Origin: Mycolicibacterium goodii
GTDB lineage: Bacteria > Actinomycetota > Actinomycetes > Mycobacteriales > Mycobacteriaceae
Assembly: GCF_001187505.1 (NCBI RefSeq)
Contig: NZ_CP012150.1
Span: 2,356,001-2,420,000, forward strand
Reading direction: 5' to 3'
Length of the DNA stretch: 64,000 bases
In this document: in pieces, positions 41,499 through 50,338 of the stretch
Numbering within the stretch: position 1 is the first letter of the stretch
Layout: each line of letters opens with the position of its first letter
Translations under genes and position numbers: made by a program
Notes under the pieces: generated by a model
What the model was told of the DNA's origin: nothing
Seen by the model: only the letters and a program-made list of their open reading frames with translations
The model's database searches: none

Positions 41499-43154
41499 GT
41501 GGCTCTGAACATTGCGGATCTTGCCGAGCACGCCATCGACGCCGTGCCTGACCGTGTCGCGCTGATCTCGGGCGCCGAACAGTTGACCTACGGGCAGTTG
41601 GAGGAGAAGGCCAATCGCTTCGCCCACTACCTGATTGACCAGGGCATCAAGAAGGACGACAAGGTCGGGTTGTACTGCCGCAACCGGATCGAGATCGTCA
41701 TCGCGATGCTGGGCATCGTCAAGGCAGGCGCGATCCTGGTCAACGTCAACTTCCGTTATGTCGAGGGGGAACTCAAGTACCTCTTCGAGAATTCCGACAT
41801 GGTCGCGCTGGTGCACGAGCGCCGCTACAGCGACCGGGTGGCCAACGTGCTGCCGGAGACACCGCACATCAAGACGATCCTCGTCGTCGAGGACGGGTCC
41901 GATGACGACTATGAGCGGTTCGGTGGCGTCGAGTTCTACTCGGCGCTCGAGAAGAGCTCCCCGGAACGCGACTTCGGCCCGCGCAGCGAGGACGACATCT
42001 ACCTGCTCTACACGGGCGGCACCACCGGGTTCCCCAAGGGCGTGATGTGGCGCCACGAGGACATCTACCGCGTGCTGTTCGGCGGCACCGACTTCGCCAC
42101 GGGCGAGCCGATCGAGGACGAGTACGGGCTGGCCAAGCAGGCCGCCGCGAATCCGCCGATGGTGCGCTACCCGATTCCGCCGATGATCCACGGCGCGACA
42201 CAGTCGGCCACCTGGATGGCGTTGTTCGCCGGCGGAACCGTGCTTCTCACACCGGAATTCAATCCCGATGAGGTGTGGCAGGCCATCCACGACCACAAGG
42301 TCAACCTGCTGTTCTTCACCGGTGACGCGATGGCCCGGCCGCTGCTGGACTCGCTGCTCGCCGCGAACGAACATGGCCAGCAGTACGACCTGTCCAGCCT
42401 GTTCCTGTTGGCCAGCACCGCGGCGCTGTTCTCGACGAGCCTGAAGGAGAAGTTCCTCGAACTGCTGCCCAACCGGGTGATCACCGACTCCATCGGCTCG
42501 TCGGAGACCGGGTTCGGCGGCACCAGCATCGTGGCGAAGGGCCAGTCGCACACCGGCGGTCCGCGCGTGACCATCGACAAGAACACCGTCGTACTCGACG
42601 ACGAGGGCAACGAGGTCAAGCCCGGCTCGGGCGTGCGCGGTGTGATCGCCAAGCGTGGCCACATCCCGCTGGGCTACTACAAGGACGACGAAAAGACTCG
42701 GCAGACTTTCCAGGTCATCAACGGCGTGCGGTACGCGATCCCGGGTGACTACGCCGAGGTCGAGGCCGACGGCAGCGTGACCATGCTGGGTCGCGGCTCG
42801 GTGTCGATCAACTCGGGTGGCGAGAAGATCTACCCCGAAGAGGTCGAGGCCGCGCTCAAGGGGCACCCCGACGTGTTCGACGCGCTCGTGGTCGGTGTGC
42901 CCGACCCGCGCTTCGGCCAGCACGTCGCCGCCGTCGTCCACCCTCGCGAAGGGACCCGCCCGACGCTGGCCGAACTCGACGCCCACGTGCGCACCGAGAT
43001 CGCGGGATACAAAGTGCCGCGCAGCCTCTGGCTGGTCGACGAGATCAAGCGGTCCCCGGCGGGCAAGCCCGACTACCGCTGGGCCAAGGACGTCACCGAG
43101 GAGCGCCCGGCCGACGAGGTGCACGCCAACCATGTCGGCGCGAATTCCAACTGA
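41499..43154 (+). CDS. fadD19: steroid-CoA ligase FadD19
   Basis: A 551-residue AMP-forming acyl-CoA synthetase. The P-loop is YTGGTTGFPKG (about residues 170-180), with DSIGSSETG and the C-terminal GRGSVSINSGGEKIYPEEVE also present, and a C-terminal catalytic Lys in PAGKPDYRW. In the sterol pathway FadD19 (Rv3515c) activates C26/C27 carboxylated cholesterol side chains, including C24-branched ones. I chose GTG 41499 (VALNIADLAEH); the open frame runs further upstream but across the KstR operator. The nitronate monooxygenase-like gene follows 8 bp later. Confidence 0.91.
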   Translation: MALNIADLAEHAIDAVPDRVALISGAEQLTYGQLEEKANRFAHYLIDQGIKKDDKVGLYCRNRIEIVIAMLGIVKAGAILVNVNFRYVEGELKYLFENSDMVALVHERRYSDRVANVLPETPHIKTILVVEDGSDDDYERFGGVEFYSALEKSSPERDFGPRSEDDIYLLYTGGTTGFPKGVMWRHEDIYRVLFGGTDFATGEPIEDEYGLAKQAAANPPMVRYPIPPMIHGATQSATWMALFAGGTVLLTPEFNPDEVWQAIHDHKVNLLFFTGDAMARPLLDSLLAANEHGQQYDLSSLFLLASTAALFSTSLKEKFLELLPNRVITDSIGSSETGFGGTSIVAKGQSHTGGPRVTIDKNTVVLDDEGNEVKPGSGVRGVIAKRGHIPLGYYKDDEKTRQTFQVINGVRYAIPGDYAEVEADGSVTMLGRGSVSINSGGEKIYPEEVEAALKGHPDVFDALVVGVPDPRFGQHVAAVVHPREGTRPTLAELDAHVRTEIAGYKVPRSLWLVDEIKRSPAGKPDYRWAKDVTEERPADEVHANHVGANSN

Positions 43155-43162
43155 GGGATGAA

Positions 43163-44293
43163 ATGAAAACGGAACTCTGTGAACGGTTCGGGATCGAATA
43201 CCCGATCTTCGTCTTCACCCCGTCGGAGAAGGTTGCCGCCGCGGTGAGCAAGGCCGGTGGTCTCGGTGTGTTGGGCTGCGTCCGGTTCAACGACGCCGAC
43301 GACCTCGAAGAGGTCCTGCGGTGGATGGACGCCAACACCGACGGCAAGCCCTACGGTGTGGACGTCGTGATGCCTGCCAAGGTGCCCACCGAGGGCACCG
43401 CCGTCGACATCCAGAAGCTGATCCCGCGGGGGCACCGCGAGTTCGTCGAGAAAACCCTTGCCGACCTTGGTGTTCCGCCGCTTCCCGAGGAGGGCGAGCG
43501 CAACGAGGGGGTGCTGGGCTGGCTGCACTCGGTGGCCCGCAGCCACGTCGAGGTCGCACTCAAGCACCCGATCAAGCTGATCGCCAACGCGCTGGGCTCA
43601 CCGCCCAAGGACGTCATCGACCAGGCGCACGCCGCGGGTGTTCCGGTGGCGGCGCTCGCCGGTAGCGCCAAACACGCCGTGCGGCACGTCGAGAACGGTG
43701 TCGACATCGTCGTCGCGCAGGGGCACGAGGCCGGTGGGCACACCGGCGAGATCGGCTCGATTGTCTTGTGGCCGGAGATCGTGGAAGGGCTGCGCGCCCT
43801 TGGCCATCAGAATCCCGTACTGGCCGCGGGCGGCATCGGCACCGGTCGCCAGGTGGCGGCGGCCCTGGCGCTCGGCGCGTCCGGTGTGTGGATGGGCTCG
43901 GCGTTCCTCACCTCGGCCGAATACGACCTCGGGCACCGCAAGCCCAGTGGCATCTCCACGATCCAGGAGGCGCTGCTGCGGGCGGGCACGGCGGACACCG
44001 TGCGTCGCAAGATCTACACCGGCAAGCCCGCACGGCTGCTCAAGACGAAGTGGACCGACGCCTGGGATGCCGCCGACGCGCCGGAACCACTGCCGATGCC
44101 GCTGCAGAACATCCTGGTCAGCGAGGCGCATCAGCGCATGAACGAGTCGGACAACCCGGACACGGTGGCGATGCCGGTGGGGCAGATCGTGGGTCGGATG
44201 AACGAGATCCGTCCGGTCGCCGACATCATCGCCGAGCTGGTCGAGGGGTTCGAGGAGGCCACCAGACGTCTCGACACCGTCCGCGACGCCTGA
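43163..44293 (+). CDS. nitronate monooxygenase-like flavoprotein
   Basis: A 376-residue TIM-barrel flavoprotein of the 2-nitropropane dioxygenase/NPD family. It has the N-terminal FGIEYPIFVFTPSEKVAAAVSKAGG pattern in two parts, the conserved GHEAGGH containing the catalytic-type His, and the FMN phosphate loop AAGGIGTGRQVAAALALGA. Many sterol-cluster members of this family act as enoyl-type or oxidative enzymes rather than on nitronates, so the substrate is open. It follows fadD19 at 8 bp and shares its transcript. Confidence 0.78.
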   Translation: MKTELCERFGIEYPIFVFTPSEKVAAAVSKAGGLGVLGCVRFNDADDLEEVLRWMDANTDGKPYGVDVVMPAKVPTEGTAVDIQKLIPRGHREFVEKTLADLGVPPLPEEGERNEGVLGWLHSVARSHVEVALKHPIKLIANALGSPPKDVIDQAHAAGVPVAALAGSAKHAVRHVENGVDIVVAQGHEAGGHTGEIGSIVLWPEIVEGLRALGHQNPVLAAGGIGTGRQVAAALALGASGVWMGSAFLTSAEYDLGHRKPSGISTIQEALLRAGTADTVRRKIYTGKPARLLKTKWTDAWDAADAPEPLPMPLQNILVSEAHQRMNESDNPDTVAMPVGQIVGRMNEIRPVADIIAELVEGFEEATRRLDTVRDA

Positions 44294-44303
44294 TTTCTCC
44301 TGC

Positions 44304-44361
44304 CGAGCAGACACAAAACTGCGCAATTCCACTGGAAAATAGGCAGTTTTGCGTCTGCTCG
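44304..44361. terminator. long imperfect palindrome between convergent genes
   Basis: CGAGCAGACACAAAACTG (44304-44321) pairs with CAGTTTTGCGTCTGCTCG (44344-44361): 18 bp with one mismatch, which is a G-U wobble in one strand's RNA. It sits between the convergent NPD-like gene and gabD2, so it can end both transcripts. Confidence 0.6.
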
Positions 44362-44371
44362 CGAGAAGAAC

Positions 44372-45926
44372 CTAGCGGCCGGGGAGCTTCTGGACCGCCT
44401 GGATCATCGGGGTCAGCGCCTTCTGCCACAGGGTCTGTGAAATGCCGAGCGGCGGATCGAGATTGAGCACCCGCGCGGTGGCGACGGTCTGGGACTCGGT
44501 GTATTTGAGGATGCCGTCGGCGCCGTGGCGCCGGCCCAGTCCGGAGGCCTTCATGCCGCCCATCGGGGCCGCGGTGCTGCCGAACGCGAGCGCGTAACCC
44601 TCGTCGACGTTGACGGTGCCCGCCTGCAGCCGGGCCGCGATCGCCTCGCCTTCGGCCTTGGTGGCGGCCCACACGCTGGCGTTCAGGCCGTACTCGGTGT
44701 CGTTGGCCTTCTCGATGGCCTCGGTGACGGAGTCGACGGGATAGATCGAGACGACCGGGCCGAACGTCTCGTTGCGCGCGCACTCCATGTCGTCGGTGAC
44801 GTCGGTGAGCACGGTCGGCTCGTAGAACCGCGGGCCGATGTCGGGCCGCAGGTTGCCGCCGGCAACCACTCTGGCGCCCTTGGCCTTTGCGTCGTCGACG
44901 TGGCCGGAGACGTTCTTGATCTGGTCCTCGGAGATCAGGCTGCCCATGTCGGCGGTGAAGTCGTAGGTCGCGGCGAGCCTCATGCTGCGGACCTGCTCAC
45001 CGAACTTGGCGGTGAACTCGTCGGCGACCTCCCGCTCGACGTAGATGCGCTCGATCGAGATGCACAGCTGACCGGCGTTGGAGAAGCACGCGCGCGTCGC
45101 GGCCTTGGCCGCCACATCGAGTTTGGCGCCCTTGGTCACGATCATCGGGTTCTTGCCGCCGAGTTCGGCCGAGAAGCCGACGAGCCTGCGGCCGCACTGC
45201 TCGGCCAGCGCGCGTCCGGTGGCGGTGGATCCGGTGAACATCAGGTAGTCGCAGTTCTCGACGATCGCGGTGCCCACCACCGAACCCGGGCCGGGGACGA
45301 CCGCGAACACGTCGCGCGGCAGACCCGCCTGGTACAGCAGCTCGGCGTTGGCCAGTGTGCAGTACGGCGTCTGGCTGTCGGGTTTGACCACGACGGCGTT
45401 GCCTGCGAGCAGCGCCGGGATCGAGTCGGAGATCGACAGTGTCATCGGGTAGTTCCACGGCGAGATGACCCCGATGACGCCCTTGGGGTGGTGGTTGACC
45501 ACGGTCTTGACCACGCCCGGCAGCAGGCCCTTGACACGTTTGGGCGCAAGCAGTTTGACGGCCTCACGCGCGTAGTAGCGCGCGTTGAGCATCATGTCGA
45601 CGATCTCTTCCTGGGCCGCCGAACGAGCCTTGCCGGTCTCGGCCTGGGCCACATCCATCAGGAAGTCGCGGCGCTCGGCGACGAGCGCACGGAAGCGCTC
45701 CACGATCGCGGCGCGCTCGGCCACGGGACGCTGCGCCCACCCCCCGCTGGGCGGCGCGCGCCTTGGCGAACGCCGCGCTGACATCCTCGGCCGTGCCGAC
45801 CGGGATGGTGGTCAGCTCGCGGCCGGTGAACACCTCTTCGATGGGACGCGACTGGCGGGCGTCGATGTCATCGATCGCGACGAGCTTGCGCAGCCGGGCG
45901 AAGTCGGCGGCGGACGGAGCGGGCAT
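44372..45926 (-). pseudogene. gabD2: succinic semialdehyde dehydrogenase GabD2 with single-base frameshift
   Basis: The product would be about 517 residues, matching GabD2-type aldehyde dehydrogenases, which oxidise succinic semialdehyde to succinate. The N-terminal 60 codons (MPAPSAADF...RAAQRG) read from ATG 45926. The rest (WAQRPVAERAA... to GR before the stop at 44372) is in another frame. The break lies at a run of six G on the coding strand (45740-45745); removing one G restores QRGWAQRPV and a full-length protein. The ELGGKNP Glu block and the CFSNAGQLC catalytic Cys region are intact downstream. It may be a true frameshift or a base-calling error in the homopolymer. Confidence 0.85.
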
Positions 45927-46054
45927 GTCTGACCCTCCCTACTGGCGAGTAACTAGCAGTCATCCGTCAACCTACCCGGGAACGCGGGTACCACCAACCC
46001 TCAGTTGTCCGATTCGTTCACGACATCCCGGATCGACGCGCATAACCTGCGGAT

Positions 46055-46462
46055 ATGGCACTGCAACCGACATCGGCGGTCATCGAGATCGTCGCGAAGA
46101 ACCTCACCCGAAGCCTCGGCTTCTACCGGCTGCTCGGCCTGAACGTGCCCGACCCCGATGGGCCGCACGTCGAGGTTGCGCTGCCGGGTGGCAACAAGCT
46201 GGCGTTCGACACCGAGGAGGTGATCGCCGGGATGCATCCGGGCTGGACCCCGCCTGAGGGTGCCGGCCGTGTCGCGATCGCCTTCGGGCTCGCCGCGCCC
46301 GCCGACGTCGACGCGCTGTACGAACGCCTCACCGCGGCCGGTCACCCGGGCAGCCTCAAACCGTTCGACGCGCCGTGGGGGCAGCGCTACGCGACGGTCG
46401 AGGACCCCGACGGCACGTCGGTGGACCTGTTCGCCGCGCTGGAGACCGCATCGAGCAGTTGA
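46055..46462 (+). CDS. VOC (glyoxalase/bleomycin resistance) family protein
   Basis: A 135-residue vicinal-oxygen-chelate protein with the paired beta-alpha-beta-beta-beta fold. It includes SLGFYRLLGLNVPDPDGPHVEV early and the C-terminal ATVEDPDGTSVDLF signature. Family members bind metal and act as lyases, dioxygenases or binding proteins; the ligand is not known. The start is ATG 46055. The last 76 bp overlap the convergent AraC-type gene. Confidence 0.78.
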   Translation: MALQPTSAVIEIVAKNLTRSLGFYRLLGLNVPDPDGPHVEVALPGGNKLAFDTEEVIAGMHPGWTPPEGAGRVAIAFGLAAPADVDALYERLTAAGHPGSLKPFDAPWGQRYATVEDPDGTSVDLFAALETASSS

Positions 46463-47115
46463 CGCACCCCGACCCCGGCCAGCGCCCGCACCTCGCGGTG
46501 CAGATGGGGCTGATCGGCATACCCGGACGCCGCGGCCACCGTCGACAGGGCCGCCCCGCCGCCGAGCAGCCCGACCGCGCGCCGGAATCGCAGGACGCGT
46601 CGCAGCATCGCCGGTCCGTAGCCGTAGACGCGCAGGCAGTGGCGGTGCAGGGTCCGGGCCGAGCAGCCGAGGTCGTGGGCGACGTCGTCGACGGTCGCGC
46701 CGTCGGCGAAGCGGCGCGTGACGTGGCGTAGCGCGGCAGTTGACCACGGCGCGGTCTCGGCCCGCGGCCGGTCCGCGATGAGGGCCATCGCCAGCGTCTC
46801 GAGCGAATCGAACCGCGGTAGGGTCCGCAGATCACCCACGTCGACGCGGATGTTGCGCAGCTCGGCAGCCGGAACACCGAGCAGGCGGGGCAACGCGCCG
46901 GGTCGAAAGCGCAGGCCGCGCACCGGTTGCGGGCTCGCGGCGGCGACGTAGGAGATGGTGTCCGGACCTGCGACCACGATTCGGCCGTCCAGGTGGATCA
47001 GGTCCATGCAGCCGTCGGGCAGCACCCGCGCGGGCCCGGCCGGACCGCTGCGTTCCCAACTGCCCTCGACCAGTTCGCGCAGCTGCGGCACCGGCGCCTG
47101 CTCCCGGTAGGTCAC
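46387..47115 (-). CDS. AraC-family transcriptional regulator
   Basis: A 242-residue regulator. The N-terminal ligand-type domain resembles DUF6597 (ELVEGSWERSG...LPDGCMDLIHLDG). The C-terminal double helix-turn-helix lies at about residues 150-230: DGATVDDVAHDLGCSARTLHRH, read in two parts, then AAASGYADQPHLHREVRAL. It starts at GTG 47115. It follows an epimerase pseudogene and faces the VOC gene, which it may regulate. No clear operator was seen. Confidence 0.78.
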   Translation of the reverse strand: MTYREQAPVPQLRELVEGSWERSGPAGPARVLPDGCMDLIHLDGRIVVAGPDTISYVAAASPQPVRGLRFRPGALPRLLGVPAAELRNIRVDVGDLRTLPRFDSLETLAMALIADRPRAETAPWSTAALRHVTRRFADGATVDDVAHDLGCSARTLHRHCLRVYGYGPAMLRRVLRFRRAVGLLGGGAALSTVAAASGYADQPHLHREVRALAGVGVRQLLDAVSSAANRSTDVPSGSSTVA

Positions 47116-47125
47116 CCCCCGAACG

Positions 47126-47673
47126 CTACTCGCGAGCGGTCAGTGTGACCGGCCTGCCGACGCCGGATTCGAGGACGTCGATCCACTCGTCGAACGACAC
47201 CAGCACACCGCCGCACACATACCGGTGCGGGCCGCGGCCGGGCCTCATCAACGCGACGTGCGCATCGGCGACGTCGCGCACGTCGATCATCTGCATCCCG
47301 CCCCGCAACCGCGGCGCCACCCGCGCCTTCACGATCGGACCCCAGCCCCGCCTCGGCGGCGCGGATCAGCACGGCCTCGGTGGCATGGGCGTTGATCTCT
47401 CACATCAACTGTGTGCGGCTGCGGTCGGTGCCCACCACACCTGCCGCGTGGATCATCGAATCGCAGCCTTTGAGCAGCCGGTCGACGGTGTCGGTGTCGC
47501 GGATGTCGCCGACGAGCGTCTCCACCTCGCCGACCTCCGCGAGCCTGCCGATCACCGGTTCGCCTGCGCAGCCCGGCGCGACCAGCAGGCGGACCCGGTG
47601 CCCGGCCCGCAGCAGGCCGCGGACGGTGTGGGCACCCAGGTAGCCGGTGCCGGCCGGTCACTGCGATTCGCAC
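47126..47673 (-). pseudogene. degraded NAD-dependent epimerase/dehydratase
   Basis: Remnant of an extended SDR. From GTG 47673 the frame starts VRIAVTG, but a one-base insertion near 47651-47657 breaks the Rossmann motif TGGTGYLGAHTVRGLL. Restoring that frame reads to LVGDIRDTDTVDRLLKGCDSMIHAAGVVG, then meets TGA at 47400-47402, where a Trp codon is likely in intact homologues. A deletion with a further frame change at about 47340 removes the middle, including the YxxxK catalytic segment. The last part (KARVAPRLRGGMQMIDVRDVADAH to TLTARE) follows. About 180 of an expected roughly 340 codons remain. It is clearly non-functional. Confidence 0.85.
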
Positions 47674-47684
47674 GAATCCCTCAC

Positions 47685-49214
47685 TCACGCAGTCGTGTCG
47701 GCGCGCGCGATCGGCCACACCGGGTCGGTGCAGTCGGTGCCCTCTGCGGTCAGTTGGCGCTTGATCACCTTGAAGGTCTCGGTGCGCGGCAGTTCGGTGC
47801 CCACCCGCACGTACGACGGCCACTGCTTCGGTCCGAGGTCGTCCTGCGCGGCCAGGAACTCGCGGAACTCATCGGGGTCGAAGGGCGCTCCCGGTGCCGG
47901 CACCACCGCGGCCATCACCTGATCGCCCACCGCCGGATCGGGGACGGGATACACCGCGACCTCGAGAATCCCGGGATGGCGCACCAGGATTCGCTCGATG
48001 GGCGCGGTGCCCAGGTTCTCGCCGTCCACCCGCATCCAGTCCCCGAGGCGGCCGGCGAAGTACACGTAACCGTTCTCGTCGCAGAACGCCAGGTCGCCGG
48101 TGTGGTAGACGCCGCCCGCCATCCGCTCGGACTCGGCCTGTGGATCGTTGTAGTAGCCGCGGAACCATCCGGCGCCGGTCGGGTTCACCAGTTCGCCGAC
48201 GCGTCCGGGTGGGCACGGTTCACCGGTGTCGACGTCGACGATCGCGACCTCATCGGTCAGTGGGCCCAGCGCGCCGTCGGGGGTGTCGGGGGTGCGGGCG
48301 ATGGCGACGCCACCCTCGGTGGAACCGAACCCGTCGACGACGTGCACGCCGAACCGTTCGGCGAACCGCTCCAGGTCACGCGGCGCCCCTTCGTTGCCGT
48401 ACAGGATCTTCAACGGGTTGTCGGCATCGTCCGGGCGCGGTTCGGTGGCCAGGATGTAGGACAGCGGCTTGCCGACGTAGTTGGCGTAGGTGGCGCCGTA
48501 GCGGCGCACGTCGTCGATGAACCCCGACGCGGAGAACTTGCGGCGCAACGCGATCGACGCACCGGCGGCAACCGCGACGGCCCAGCCGGCCATGATCGCG
48601 TTCGAATGGAACAGCGGCATCGACAGATAGGCGGTGTCGGACGGGCCGAGGCCGAAACGTTCGGCGAGCATCCGGCCCGGGAACGCGACCTTGTCGTGTG
48701 TGACCCGCACGGCCTTGGGTTCACCGCTGGTGCCCGACGTGAAGATCAACATGAACAGGTCATCCGGGCGGAGCGGTCCGAACTGCACCGGCGCACCTCG
48801 ATGGCCCACCAGTTCGGTTGCCCACTCGGCAGATTCGACGTCGATCACCGGGATCTCGCCCGCGGGCACCAGGCCAGGGTTGTCGGTGAGCACCACCTGG
48901 CAGTCCGCCCGCACGATGTCGCGCGACAGCGCCTCACCACGGCGCGTGGGATTCAGGCCCACCGGCACCAGTCCCGTAAGACCCGCTGCCACCAGCAGGC
49001 TGGAGAAGGACGTGGTGTTGCCCAGCAGCACCCCGACGTGCGGGGGCCGCCGCGGGTCCATGCGGGCGCGCAGCGCGGCCCCCGCCTGGGCGCCCGCCGC
49101 AATGTGCTCGGCCCAGCTGACGAACGAATCACCCTCGTACACACCGCGATCGGTAACGTCGACCAGGGAAGCGAGCAGAGCCGTCACGGTCTGGGGATCG
49201 GTGGGGTCGGCCAT
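47685..49214 (-). CDS. fadD17: steroid-CoA ligase FadD17
   Basis: A 509-residue AMP-forming acyl-CoA synthetase. The P-loop is FTSGTSGEPKAV (about residues 154-165), with DGFGSTEGG and GRLGDWMRVDGENL (adenylate and hinge region) and the C-terminal PRTETFKVIKR Lys motif. FadD17 (Rv3506) is assigned to CoA activation of C24 side-chain steroid acids. It is the last intact gene of the fadE26-fadE27-fadD17 operon, starting 2 bp past the fadE27 stop. Confidence 0.9.
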   Translation of the reverse strand: MADPTDPQTVTALLASLVDVTDRGVYEGDSFVSWAEHIAAGAQAGAALRARMDPRRPPHVGVLLGNTTSFSSLLVAAGLTGLVPVGLNPTRRGEALSRDIVRADCQVVLTDNPGLVPAGEIPVIDVESAEWATELVGHRGAPVQFGPLRPDDLFMLIFTSGTSGEPKAVRVTHDKVAFPGRMLAERFGLGPSDTAYLSMPLFHSNAIMAGWAVAVAAGASIALRRKFSASGFIDDVRRYGATYANYVGKPLSYILATEPRPDDADNPLKILYGNEGAPRDLERFAERFGVHVVDGFGSTEGGVAIARTPDTPDGALGPLTDEVAIVDVDTGEPCPPGRVGELVNPTGAGWFRGYYNDPQAESERMAGGVYHTGDLAFCDENGYVYFAGRLGDWMRVDGENLGTAPIERILVRHPGILEVAVYPVPDPAVGDQVMAAVVPAPGAPFDPDEFREFLAAQDDLGPKQWPSYVRVGTELPRTETFKVIKRQLTAEGTDCTDPVWPIARADTTA

Positions 49215-49216
49215 CC

Positions 49217-50323
49217 CTAGGCGGGTGTTTCGGCCAGTTCGCGGCCGATGTGCAGCAGCTGGCCGGTCGCGCTGCCGAGGGCGAACTCGGTCTGCTTGGC
49301 GGCCAGGAAGTAGCGGTGGACCGGGTGGTCCGTGTCGATGCCGACCCCGCCGTGCACGTGAACCGTGGTGTGCGCGACGCGGTGTCCGGCCTCGGCGGCC
49401 CAGAATGCCGCGGTGGCGACATCGATGTCGGCGGGCAGATCCTCCGACAACCGCCAGGCCGCCTGGGTGAGCGTGAGCTGCAGGCCCTTGACGTCGATGT
49501 AGCCGTCGGCCAGCCGTGACGAGACCGCCTGGAAACTGCCGATCGGACGGTCGAACTGTTCACGCTCGCGCGCGTACGACGCGGTGAGCTCAAGGGCGCG
49601 TTCCAGCACACCGAGTTGATATGCCGTGCGGCCGAGCATCGTGCGCGTCGTCAACCACTCGGCGACCACCCCACCGAGCGCGCCGCCGAGCGCCCGGTCG
49701 GCGCCGACGGCGACGTCGTGGAGTTCCAGATGCGCGACGCTGCCCTTGCCGGTGGTGTCCAACGAGGTCTCGGTCACCCCGGCGTCGTCCGCGGCGACGA
49801 TGAAAACGCCGACGCCGGAACCGGTTTCGGCCGGGACCAGATAGGCGTCGGCGACCGGGCCGTAACCGACCTGGGTGCGGGTGCCGGTCAGGCGGTAGCC
49901 GTCCCCGTCGGCCTGCGCCTGCACCGGACCCTGGCCCATCTCGGCGTCGAGGGCGACCGTGAGGATCTTGTCGCCGGCGACCGCGGGCGCACCCCACGCG
50001 GCGCGCTGCGCTTCGGAGCCGAACTGCGCGATCGCGCCCGCGGCGGCCACCACGGACTCCAGATACGGCACCGCGGCCAGTTGCCGTCCCAGCGCCGTCA
50101 GCACGGCGGTCTGCTCCAGCACACCGAATCCACCGCCGCCCACCGATTCCGGTGCCGCGGCCGACAGCACGTCGGACTCGATGAGCTTGGCCCACAGGTC
50201 ACGGTCGAACCGCTCGGGGAGCTTGTCGAGCTCACGCTGGTGTTCGGGCGTGCACACCGATTCGGTGATGGTGCGCACCAGGCCGCCGAGGTCGGCGGCC
50301 GCTTCCGGTTGTGAAAAGTCCAT
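49217..50323 (-). CDS. fadE27: acyl-CoA dehydrogenase FadE27 (ChsE5)
   Basis: A 368-residue acyl-CoA dehydrogenase-fold subunit. It is the small, diverged partner of the ChsE4-ChsE5 (FadE26-FadE27) alpha2beta2 complex, which dehydrogenates steroid side-chain CoA esters. The canonical catalytic Glu region is not clear in this subunit, as known for the family, where one subunit supplies the base. The gene starts 15 bp past fadE26's stop and overlaps nothing, consistent with co-production. Confidence 0.9.
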   Translation of the reverse strand: MDFSQPEAAADLGGLVRTITESVCTPEHQRELDKLPERFDRDLWAKLIESDVLSAAAPESVGGGGFGVLEQTAVLTALGRQLAAVPYLESVVAAAGAIAQFGSEAQRAAWGAPAVAGDKILTVALDAEMGQGPVQAQADGDGYRLTGTRTQVGYGPVADAYLVPAETGSGVGVFIVAADDAGVTETSLDTTGKGSVAHLELHDVAVGADRALGGALGGVVAEWLTTRTMLGRTAYQLGVLERALELTASYAREREQFDRPIGSFQAVSSRLADGYIDVKGLQLTLTQAAWRLSEDLPADIDVATAAFWAAEAGHRVAHTTVHVHGGVGIDTDHPVHRYFLAAKQTEFALGSATGQLLHIGRELAETPA

Positions 50324-50338
50324 GTCAGGTTCCGCCTT

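Noticed and set aside
47145..49220. 691-codon + strand frame opposite fadD17
   Set aside because: FadD17 on the other strand has all acyl-CoA synthetase motifs; this is a shadow.
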